The translations under genes and the position numbers were made by a program. DNA of 64,000 nucleotides from Streptomyces sp. NBC_01298 (GTDB lineage: Bacteria > Actinomycetota > Actinomycetes > Streptomycetales > Streptomycetaceae). Shown in pieces: positions 8,174 to 14,690 of the stretch. Within the stretch, counting starts at the first letter, position 1. Every line of letters begins with the position of its first letter. The stretch lies in contig NZ_CP108414.1 of the NCBI RefSeq assembly GCF_035978755.1, forward strand, positions 7,254,001-7,318,000, given 5' to 3'. The notes beneath the pieces were generated by a model. It did no database searches. It was not told the origin of the DNA and saw only the letters and a program-made list of their open reading frames with translations.

Positions 8174-8201
8174 ACTCTAGCGGATTCCCGGGCCAGCTCA
8201 A
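8174..8201 (-). promoter_or_regulatory. Putative sigma-HrdB promoter of the tRNA operon
   Basis: Minus strand TTGAGC (8201-8196), 16-bp spacer, TAGAGT (8179-8174). The predicted start is about 50 nt upstream of tRNA-Gly. Confidence 0.65.
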
Positions 8202-8285
8202 AAACGCGTTTCCGCAGCGTGCTGCCGCCTGATCACCGCCGGTCACCCGGCGGACGCCTCACCGGCGCCGAGGCGTCACCGGTCA

Positions 8286-8299
8286 TAGACTCGCAGCCG
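8286..8299 (+). promoter_or_regulatory. -10 hexamer directly before pabB (leaderless start)
   Basis: TAGACT at 8286-8291 lies 7 nt before the GTG at 8299 and there is no Shine-Dalgarno. Transcription would begin at or next to the start codon. The -35 box is not evident. Confidence 0.5.
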
Positions 8300-9420
8300 T
8301 GCACGACCTGCCTCCCCTCGCCCGCTTCGGCGGCCTTCTCGCGACCGATCTCCGAGATGTCACCAGTGATCCCGCCGCCCTGGAGTCCACCGGCTTCTGG
8401 GCGGTGACGGCCGATTTCGAAGGCCGCCTCGTCTGCGCGCGCTTCGGGGACATACGTCCCGATGCGGTGCCGGCGCCCGTCCCCGGGGCCTGGCGCGGCC
8501 CCGACGCCGACGAGTGGACCTCCTCCCTCGACCGCGCCGCGTACACCGCGGGCGTACGAAGCATCCGCGCGCACATCGAGGCGGGGGAGGTCTACCAGGC
8601 CAACCTCTGCCGCGTGATGTCCGCGCCGCTTCCCGATCCGGCGGGCGCCGATGTGGACGCCCTGACGGCGCTGCTCGCGCGCGGCAACCCGGCCCCCTAT
8701 GCAGGAACGATTCGGCTGCCGGCCCACGGCGTCGAGATCGCCACCGCGTCCCCCGAGCTCTACCTGCGCCGCTCCGGCCGCCGCGTCGAGTCGGGCCCGA
8801 TCAAGGGCACCGGCCGCACCGCCGCCGATCTGCTGCCCAAGGACCACGCCGAGAACGTGATGATCGTGGACCTCGTACGCAACGACCTCGGCCGGGTCTG
8901 CGCCACCGGCTCCGTGACCGTCCCCGAGCTGTGCGCGCTCGAAGAGCACCCGGGCCTCGTCCACCTGGTCTCCACCGTCGCCGGGGAACTGGCCGAGGGC
9001 GCCGGCTGGCCGGAGCTGCTCGCCGCGACCTTCCCGCCCGGCTCCGTCACCGGAGCCCCCAAATCCTCGGCCCTGCGGATCATCCGGGCCCTGGAGACGG
9101 CCCCGCGCGGCCCCTACTGCGGAGGCATCGGGTGGGTCGACGCCGACCGCGGCACGGCCGAGCTGGCCGTGGGCATCCGGACCTTCTGGATCGACCGCAC
9201 GGCCCCCGGCGGACCCCGGCTACTGTTCGGCACCGGCGCCGGTATCACCTGGGGGTCCGACCCCGACCGCGAGTGGGCGGAGACCGAGCTGAAGGCCGCC
9301 CGGCTGCTGCGGGTAGCGTCGGGAGCCGTCGAAGCGAACGTGACCGGCGCGAAGGGTGCGACGGGCACGACGGGCACGACAGAAACACAGACGGACGAAA
9401 GCGGGAGGACCGTACGGTGA
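8299..9420 (+). CDS. pabB: Aminodeoxychorismate synthase component I
   Basis: A chorismate-binding enzyme (373 residues) that aminates chorismate for p-aminobenzoate and folate synthesis. The decisive motif is PIKGTGRT (about 167-174): PIKGT marks ADC synthase, whereas anthranilate synthase has PIAGT. Other signatures are GEVYQANLCR, VDLVRNDLGRVC, PPGSVTGAPK and GIGWVDADRGTAELAVGIRT. GTG 8299 is the best start (see the -10 hexamer 7 nt upstream). It overlaps pabC by 4 bp (GTGA), so the two are translationally coupled. No glutaminase subunit (PabA) is encoded nearby; it may be shared with another pathway. Confidence 0.95.
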   Translation: MHDLPPLARFGGLLATDLRDVTSDPAALESTGFWAVTADFEGRLVCARFGDIRPDAVPAPVPGAWRGPDADEWTSSLDRAAYTAGVRSIRAHIEAGEVYQANLCRVMSAPLPDPAGADVDALTALLARGNPAPYAGTIRLPAHGVEIATASPELYLRRSGRRVESGPIKGTGRTAADLLPKDHAENVMIVDLVRNDLGRVCATGSVTVPELCALEEHPGLVHLVSTVAGELAEGAGWPELLAATFPPGSVTGAPKSSALRIIRALETAPRGPYCGGIGWVDADRGTAELAVGIRTFWIDRTAPGGPRLLFGTGAGITWGSDPDREWAETELKAARLLRVASGAVEANVTGAKGATGTTGTTETQTDESGRTVR

Positions 9421-10244
9421 GGATCTGGCTCGACGGAGCACTGCGGGATGCCGACGAAGCGAAGGTGTCCGTGTTCGACCACGGCCTCACCGTCGGCGAC
9501 GGGGTCTTCGAGACGCTCAAGGCGGAGCGCGGGACGGCCTTCGCGCTCACCCGGCACCTGGAGCGGCTGACCCGCTCCGCCCGGGGGCTCGGCCTGCCGG
9601 ACCCGGACCTGGACGAGGTGCGCCGCGCCTGCGCCGCCGTACTGGAGGCCAACCCGCTGCCGCTCGGCCGGCTGCGGGTCACCTACACCGGGGGCGTCTC
9701 CCCGCTCGGCTCCGACCGGGGAGACGCCGGCCCGACGCTGATCGTCGCGCTGGCCGACACCACCCGCCGCCCCGACACCACCGCCGTGGTCACCGTGCCG
9801 TGGGTGCGCAACGAGCGTTCCGCCGTGGTGGGCCTGAAGACCACCTCGTACGCCGAGAACGTGGTCGCGCTCGCCGCCGCCCACCGGGCCGGCGCCTCCG
9901 AGGCCCTCCTCGCCAACACCGTCGGGCGGCTCTGCGAGGGCACCGGCTCCAACGTGTTCGTGGTCCTCGACGGACAGCTGCACACCCCGCCGGTGGCCTC
10001 CGGCTGCCTCGCGGGCATCACCCGGGCCCTCGTCGCCGAATGGTGCGGGGCCAAGGAGACCGACCTGCCCTTCGAAGCGCTGGAGCAGGCGGAGGAGGTC
10101 TTCCTGACCTCCTCCCTGCGCGACGTCCAGGCCGTCCTGCGGATCGACGGGCGCGAGCTGGGTTCGGCCCCCGGTCCCGTCACGGCCGAGGCCATGCGGA
10201 TCTTCGACGCCCGCTCCGCCGAGGACGCCGACCCCCGTTCCTGA
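9417..10244 (+). CDS. pabC: Aminodeoxychorismate lyase (class IV PLP aminotransferase fold)
   Basis: Converts aminodeoxychorismate to p-aminobenzoate and pyruvate. The protein has 275 residues, normal for the family. Motifs are VSVFDHGLTVGDGVFET at the N-terminus, GLKTTSYAENVVALAAA containing the candidate PLP lysine, and EALLANTVGRLCEGTGSNVF. GTG 9417 overlaps the pabB stop and has GGGAGG 9 nt upstream. Forms the pabBC operon. A branched-chain aminotransferase would have a longer protein; the context decides for PabC. Confidence 0.94.
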   Translation: MRIWLDGALRDADEAKVSVFDHGLTVGDGVFETLKAERGTAFALTRHLERLTRSARGLGLPDPDLDEVRRACAAVLEANPLPLGRLRVTYTGGVSPLGSDRGDAGPTLIVALADTTRRPDTTAVVTVPWVRNERSAVVGLKTTSYAENVVALAAAHRAGASEALLANTVGRLCEGTGSNVFVVLDGQLHTPPVASGCLAGITRALVAEWCGAKETDLPFEALEQAEEVFLTSSLRDVQAVLRIDGRELGSAPGPVTAEAMRIFDARSAEDADPRS

Positions 10245-10287
10245 CCGGGACCGGACAATTCCGCTGTGCTTCGGGCCGCGGGGCGGG

Positions 10288-10301
10288 TAGAACTCGACTG
10301 A
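10288..10301 (+). promoter_or_regulatory. -10 hexamer before the tandem GNAT gene (leaderless start)
   Basis: TAGAAC at 10288-10293, then 7 nt, then ATG 10301, with no Shine-Dalgarno in between. Confidence 0.45.
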
Positions 10302-11125
10302 TGACCACCACCCTGCGGCCGAGCGGGCCGCTTCAGCAGAGCACCGGCGGGGCGCGCTCGCGCCCGTACGAGATCCGTGTCAACAGCAGGCGCGTCGGCG
10401 CCCTGCTGCTCGCGACGGACACCCCCTTCGGGCCGACGGTCGCCGAGATCCGCGAACTCGCCGTCGAGGAGCCCGACCGCCGGCGCGGCCGGGCCACGGT
10501 CGCCGCGCTCGCCGCCGAGGAAGTACTGCGGAGCTGGGGCTGCCGGCGGGTCCGCGTCTCGGTCCCGGCCGGCTCGGCCGGTGGCCTGCGGCTGGCCGCC
10601 GCCCTCGGGTACGCCGAGTACAGCCGCAACATGGCCAAGGACCTCCCGGCCGAGCCGCCCGCCCTGTCCGAGGGGGTGGCGGGCCGCCCGATGACGGAGG
10701 CGGAGTTCGAGTCCTGGCACACCGAGGCGCTGGAGAGCTACGCGCAGAGCTGGGTCAGCCGCGGCATGCCGGCCGAAGCCGCGCGGACGAAGTCGGCGAA
10801 CGACCACGCCTCCATGCTGCCCCTGGGCCTGGCCACCCCGGGCGTCAGCTTCTCCGTGCTGGAGGCGGCCGGCGTCCCCGTGGGCACCGTGTGGGTCGCG
10901 CCGAGCGGCGGGAACTCGTACGTCTTCGACGTCGCGGTCGCCGAGGAGCACCGCGGCCGCGGCCACGGCCGGGACCTGATGCTCCTCGCGGAACGCACCG
11001 CCCTCGCGGCCGGCCACCGGGTGCTCGCGCTGCACGTCTTCACCGACAACGTCCCGGCCCTGCGCCTCTACGAGTCCCTCGGCTACCGGACGACCGACTT
11101 CAACTACGCCAAGGACCTGATCTAG
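10301..11125 (+). CDS. Tandem GNAT acetyltransferase
   Basis: A 274-residue protein with two GNAT repeats. The N-terminal copy (about 20-115) has IRELAVEEPDRRRGRATVAA as its acetyl-CoA loop; the C-terminal copy (about 130-274) has the clearer motif A, VAVAEEHRGRGHGRDLML, followed by ALHVFTDNVPALRLYESLGY, the typical motif B. It should transfer an acetyl group from acetyl-CoA to an unknown amine. ATG 10301 is the only ATG near a -10 hexamer. The open frame extends upstream but only as a shadow of pabC. Confidence 0.88.
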   Translation: MTTTLRPSGPLQQSTGGARSRPYEIRVNSRRVGALLLATDTPFGPTVAEIRELAVEEPDRRRGRATVAALAAEEVLRSWGCRRVRVSVPAGSAGGLRLAAALGYAEYSRNMAKDLPAEPPALSEGVAGRPMTEAEFESWHTEALESYAQSWVSRGMPAEAARTKSANDHASMLPLGLATPGVSFSVLEAAGVPVGTVWVAPSGGNSYVFDVAVAEEHRGRGHGRDLMLLAERTALAAGHRVLALHVFTDNVPALRLYESLGYRTTDFNYAKDLI

Positions 11126-11134
11126 GCGTCCGGC

Positions 11135-11635
11135 TCAGGCGTCCGCGGCGAGCAGCCGGTCGGCGATCTCCTCGATGCGCTCGCGCAGGCCGTCCTGGCT
11201 CTTGCCGCCGTCGAGGCGCTCTCCGTCGATCACGTACGTCGGGGTGCCGGTCACGCCGATCGCCTTGCCCTCGGCCTGGTCGGCGTCCACGATCAGGATG
11301 TGCCGGCCGTCGATGAGGGCGGTGTCGAACTCCTCGGCGTCCAGGCCCAGTTCACGCGCGACCTCGACGAGGACCGGTTCGCCGGCCTTGCCGAGTTCCG
11401 CGGTGCGGGCGAGGACGGCCTCCACGTAGGGCCAGGCCTGCCCCTGCTCGGCGGCTTCTTCGGCGGCCTGTGCCGCGGCGAAGGAGTGCTTGTGCTTCTC
11501 CAGCGGGAAGTGGCGCAGCCGGATGTCCAGCCGGTCGCCGTAGCGGGCCCGCAGGGCGCGCACGTCGTCCAGAGCGCTGTGGCAGTCCGGGCACTGAAGT
11601 TCGCACCAGACGTCGAGGATCACGGAATCGGTCAT
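11135..11635 (-). CDS. DsbA/FrnE-family thiol oxidoreductase
   Basis: A 166-residue thioredoxin-fold protein with the active site CPDC (ELQCPDCHSALDDV), the helical insertion (HKHSFAAAQAAEEAAEQG) and the cis-proline loop GTPTYVIDG. There is no signal peptide, so it acts in the cytoplasm, as in FrnE-type proteins. ATG 11635 (MTDSVILDVWCE) is preferred to an in-frame upstream codon because the family begins here. Convergent with the GNAT gene, with 9 bp between stops. Confidence 0.9.
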   Translation of the reverse strand: MTDSVILDVWCELQCPDCHSALDDVRALRARYGDRLDIRLRHFPLEKHKHSFAAAQAAEEAAEQGQAWPYVEAVLARTAELGKAGEPVLVEVARELGLDAEEFDTALIDGRHILIVDADQAEGKAIGVTGTPTYVIDGERLDGGKSQDGLRERIEEIADRLLAADA

Positions 11636-11835
11636 ACGGACAGTCTCCCAGCCCCCGGGTACGCGCACGGACCGGGACCTCGGGAGGAGACGCGACCCGG
11701 AGATGTCCCGGAGATCCGCCCGCGGAGGGCTCCGGCCGTGGCCAGGGCGAGGGTCACCGGTGCAGGATGGATGGGGACAGAACGCCCGGCCCGCCGGCCG
11801 GGTCGAACCGACCGAACCGCCCCTGGAGGCCCCGC

Positions 11836-12288
11836 ATGCTCGCCGAGACCATTTGCTCCGCGGTGTCCGCGGCGGGCCTGGGCATCGCCGCGCTGACCGC
11901 CTACCGCAAGCGATTCCTCGCGGCCACCCGGATCGCCGCGTACTCGCTGGTACCCGTCGGCCTGGTGATGACGGGCGTCGTGGCGTGGGCGACCGGGATC
12001 GTCTTCAAGCCGACCGTCTGGGCCGGCTTCGCCGTGCTGGGGCTGGCCTGGCTGCTCTTCGTGACCACCCGCGCGATAGAGCGCCGCGCGGCCGGCGCCG
12101 TCGGCGCGGGGGAGGGGAAGCAGAAGCGGCCGAAGGCAGCCAAGGGGCGCCCGGCCCAGGAGGCCGTCGCCCCGGCCGCCTCCGCGCCCTCGCTGGGTGA
12201 CGGTGCCCGCCCGCGCCCGGCCCGGGCGGCCGCTCCCGCCGAGGACTTCTCCGACATCGAGGCGATCCTCAAGAAGCACGGCATATGA
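11836..12288 (+). CDS. Membrane protein with two or three N-terminal spans and disordered tail
   Basis: A 150-residue protein. Hydrophobic segments lie at about 5-20, 35-55 and 60-77 (IAAYSLVPVGLVMTGVVAW; WAGFAVLGLAWLLFV). A Lys/Ala/Pro-rich tail follows, ending in an acidic/basic motif (DFSDIEAILKKHGI). TGGAGG lies 6 nt before ATG 11836, so the start is secure. I do not recognise a characterised family. The conserved-looking C-terminal helix could be an interaction site (inference). Confidence 0.72.
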   Translation: MLAETICSAVSAAGLGIAALTAYRKRFLAATRIAAYSLVPVGLVMTGVVAWATGIVFKPTVWAGFAVLGLAWLLFVTTRAIERRAAGAVGAGEGKQKRPKAAKGRPAQEAVAPAASAPSLGDGARPRPARAAAPAEDFSDIEAILKKHGI

Positions 12289-12366
12289 CGGGATCCGGTG
12301 AACTCGCGGGTTCGTCTGGCGTGTTGAGCGGCGTGTGCGGGCCCGCTGGGCCATCATCGCCCCGAC

Positions 12367-12540
12367 ATGCTCGACACATCACCGGGTGAGCCCGCCGTTC
12401 CCGCGCCGGCCACCGTTCCCGTCGCCGAGGAGCCCAGAGGCTGCCTCTTCGCGCTCTCCCAGCCGCCCCTGATGATCTTCCTAGCCGTGATCGGCGGTCT
12501 GCTGCTCCTCGCCGCCGTGCACGACCTCTTCCTGCTCTGA
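12367..12540 (+). CDS. 57-residue membrane protein overlapping the CGNR gene 3' end
   Basis: A short frame: MLDTSPGEPAVPAPATVPVA, then EEPRGCLFALSQPPLM, then one hydrophobic span (IFLAVIGGLLLLAAVHDLFL) to the end. Codons end in G/C as in real Streptomyces genes. Its last 60 bp overlap, tail to tail, the end of the CGNR gene on the other strand. No SD is evident. It resembles small conserved proteins I have seen in other streptomycetes, but function is unknown. Confidence 0.6.
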   Translation: MLDTSPGEPAVPAPATVPVAEEPRGCLFALSQPPLMIFLAVIGGLLLLAAVHDLFLL

Positions 12541-13107
12541 GCCGGGCTCCGTCCCCAGTTCCGATTTGCGCCGGGCCCGGTACGCCGCCACGTGCAGCCG
12601 GTTCCCGCAGGTACGGCTGTCGCAGTAGCGCCGGGAGCGGTTGCGGGACAGGTCGACGAAGGCGCGCCGGCAGTCCGGGGCCTCGCAGCGCCGCAGCCGC
12701 TCCTGCTCGCCGGAGACCACGATGAAGGCCAGCGCCATGCCGCCGTCGGCCGCCAGGTGGTCGCCCACCGAGGCGCCCGGGGCGAAGTAGTGCACGTGCC
12801 AGTCGTAGCCGTCGTGGTTGGTCAGCTGCGGGGTGGTGCCGGCCGTCGCGACCAGCTCGTTGATCAGCACGGAGGCGATGCGGGAGTTCGGCGCCGCGAA
12901 GACCTGGGCGAATTTTCCGCGCACCGTGCGCACGCCGGCGAGGTCGCGGGCGCTGAGCTCGCCTACGTCGCTGATCGCGTACTCGTGGACGAAGGCGCGC
13001 AGCGCGTTCACGTCCGCCAGCGCGTCGGGCTGCTCCGTCTCGGCCGAGGTGTTCACCAGCGCGACGACGACGTCGAGCGCGCGACGGGTGTCGTGGGGGA
13101 TCTGCAC
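12481..13107 (-). CDS. CGNR zinc-finger / ABATE-domain transcriptional regulator
   Basis: A 208-residue protein. Residues about 1-150 are the ABATE-type ligand domain (DVVVALVNTSA, DVNALRAFV). The C-terminus is the CGNR finger: RRCEAPDCRRAFVDLSRNRS, then YCDSRTCGNRLHVAAYRARR. Start GTG 13107 follows GGGAGAC. It is a putative DNA-binding regulator with unknown target; the family often regulates adjacent genes. The extreme C-terminus, after the finger, lies in the overlap with the opposite small membrane gene and is acidic and low complexity. Confidence 0.9.
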   Translation of the reverse strand: MQIPHDTRRALDVVVALVNTSAETEQPDALADVNALRAFVHEYAISDVGELSARDLAGVRTVRGKFAQVFAAPNSRIASVLINELVATAGTTPQLTNHDGYDWHVHYFAPGASVGDHLAADGGMALAFIVVSGEQERLRRCEAPDCRRAFVDLSRNRSRRYCDSRTCGNRLHVAAYRARRKSELGTEPGSEQEEVVHGGEEQQTADHG

Positions 13108-13333
13108 GGGGTCTCCCTGAAGGGCCGGGCCTGCGGTGACGGTCTGCTGCCGCCGCTGGCCGACTCTAGCGGGTCCCCCAAAGCGCACCGGCGCCGTCCA
13201 CGCGGGTGGCTTCCGCGTGAACAGCGCCGGCACTTCCGTATGTGGTTGTCCGCCGTGCACCGTCGCCCCGAGTCGGACGGTGTCGTACGGCCCCCGGACT
13301 CAGCCGGGGGAGGGTTCCCTCTGTAGGCCTGGC

Positions 13334-13747
13334 TCAGGATTCGGCCAGGATGTGGGAGAGCTCCTTGTCGAGGTCGAAGTGCCGGTGTTCGGTTCCGGGT
13401 GGAACCGCGGCGTCCGTCCGCTTGAGGAACGACTCCAGTGCTCGGGCGGGTGCTTCGAGCAGCGCTTCTCCCTCCGGTGAGCTCAGGGCGATGCAGACGA
13501 CCCCCTGACCGTGACTGCGGGACGGCCAGACACGGACGTCGCCGGTACCGGTGGGCCGGTGAAGACCCTCGGCGAGGAGGTCGCGGGCGAATACCCATTC
13601 GACCGTCTCCTCGGCGCCGGTGTGGAAGGTGGCGTGCACGGCGTAGGGATCGGCCGTGTCATACCGCAGGCCCGCGGGAACAGGCAGTGAGGACTCGCTC
13701 GACACAACGAGGCGCAGGTGCAGCTCGCAGCTGACCGTGGTGTTCAT
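13334..13747 (-). CDS. ssgB: Sporulation/cell-division regulator SsgB
   Basis: SsgB, the SALP that recruits FtsZ to future septum sites in aerial hyphae together with SsgA. The 137-residue sequence is nearly invariant in streptomycetes and I recognise it throughout: MNTTVSCELHLRLVVSSESS, PVPAGLRYDTADPYAVHATF, GTGDVRVWPSRS, FLKRTDAAVPPGTE and the end DLDKELSHILAES. ATG 13747 is the known start; the frame is open 22 codons further but that part is not SsgB. Monocistronic, upstream of the CGNR gene, divergent from the PGPGW gene. This gene is the strongest taxonomic marker in the window. Confidence 0.97.
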   Translation of the reverse strand: MNTTVSCELHLRLVVSSESSLPVPAGLRYDTADPYAVHATFHTGAEETVEWVFARDLLAEGLHRPTGTGDVRVWPSRSHGQGVVCIALSSPEGEALLEAPARALESFLKRTDAAVPPGTEHRHFDLDKELSHILAES

Positions 13748-13888
13748 AAGCGCCAGGGCCTTTCGCTCAGTGTGCGCTCGGGGATTCGCACGTCGGCGAA
13801 ATCGACATGCCACCTACGGTGCCGTTGTAAACCCCTCTGACCGTTTTGCGGACCTCTGGGTCCCTCGAACGGCGGATCCAAACGACCA

Positions 13889-13925
13889 TTCACGTGTGCT
13901 GGGACCTCCGGTAGATTCGACCCCA
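13889..13925 (+). promoter_or_regulatory. Promoter of the PGPGW gene giving a leaderless mRNA
   Basis: TTCACG (13889-13894), 17-bp spacer, TAGATT (13912-13917), then 7 nt to ATG 13925. No Shine-Dalgarno precedes the ATG. Confidence 0.55.
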
Positions 13926-14407
13926 TGAACACGGGGAGTGACCGCGAGACCAACGAGTCCGCAGCCGAATCCGCAGCCGAATCCGCAGCAGTCGAGGCCG
14001 CGGCCGAGTCCGCAGCCGAACCCACCGCCGAGGAGGCGCCGCACGTCTCCAAGGCACCGGCCTTCATCAAGGCCCGCCGGGGTCTGCACCTGAGCTGGCA
14101 GGTCGGCGTCTTCATCGTCGGCCTCGCCGTCATCGGCGCCGGCGTCGCCATGCTCGTCCTGCCCGGCCCGGGCTGGGTGGCGATCTTCGCGGGCCTCGCG
14201 ATCTGGGCCACCGAATTCGCCTGGGCCCACTTCGCGCTGCGCTGGACCAAGCGCAAGGTCAGCGAGGCCACGCAGAAGGCGCTGGACCCGAAGGTCCGCC
14301 GCCGCAACATCATCCTGACCAGCGTCGGGCTCGCGGTCGCGGGCATCGCGATCGGCGTCTACCTGTGGACGCACGGGCTCTCGCTGCCCTGGAACGCCAA
14401 GGAGTAG
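13925..14407 (+). CDS. PGPGW-motif membrane protein (TIGR02611 type)
   Basis: A 160-residue protein. The first 45 residues are an Ala/Glu-rich repeat (SAAESAAESAA...). Then come three hydrophobic segments: VGVFIVGLAVIGAGVAMLV, VAIFAGLAIWATEFAWAHFA and NIILTSVGLAVAGIAIGVYLW. The signature LPGPGWVAIFAGL defines the PGPGW family of actinobacterial membrane proteins. Function unknown. It is followed closely by a tRNA-Val gene with its own promoter-like TAATGT, so it is probably a single-gene unit. Confidence 0.88.
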   Translation: MNTGSDRETNESAAESAAESAAVEAAAESAAEPTAEEAPHVSKAPAFIKARRGLHLSWQVGVFIVGLAVIGAGVAMLVLPGPGWVAIFAGLAIWATEFAWAHFALRWTKRKVSEATQKALDPKVRRRNIILTSVGLAVAGIAIGVYLWTHGLSLPWNAKE

Positions 14408-14468
14408 CGACCCCGCCCGCCCATGGCGGAGAGCACCGCTGACATGCGGTAATGTTTGCGGTGCGTCC

Positions 14469-14540
14469 GGGCGATTAGCTCAGTGGGAGAGCACTTCGTT
14501 CACACCGAAGGGGTCACTGGTTCGAACCCAGTATCGCCCA
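14469..14540 (+). tRNA. tRNA-Val(CAC)
   Basis: GGGCGATTAGCTCAGTGGGA..., anticodon CAC in TTCACAC, T-arm GGTTCGAACCC, acceptor GGGCGAT/ATCGCCC, A73, no encoded CCA. TAATGT at 14450-14455 is a plausible -10. Confidence 0.95.
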
Positions 14541-14546
14541 CCCGGA

Positions 14547-14585
14547 CCAGAGGCCCGGAGACTTTCACAGTCTCCGGGCCTCTGG
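14547..14585. terminator. Terminator after tRNA-Val(CAC)
   Basis: CCAGAGGCCCGGAGACT (14547-14563) pairs perfectly with AGTCTCCGGGCCTCTGG (14569-14585), a 17-bp stem with a 5-nt loop, followed by CGTTTT. Confidence 0.88.
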
Positions 14586-14690
14586 CGTTTTCCCCCGTAC
14601 GGCCCACGGCCGGCACCCGTCCGGCCCTGGCGCCGGGGTACGGACGCCAGGGCCGGTGGGCGGGGTCGGAGGGCGGGGCCGGGGGCCGGG

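Noticed and set aside
14430..14455. Full promoter for the first tRNA-Val(CAC)
   Set aside because: TAATGT is a fair -10 but no -35 at 16-18 bp; not listed separately.
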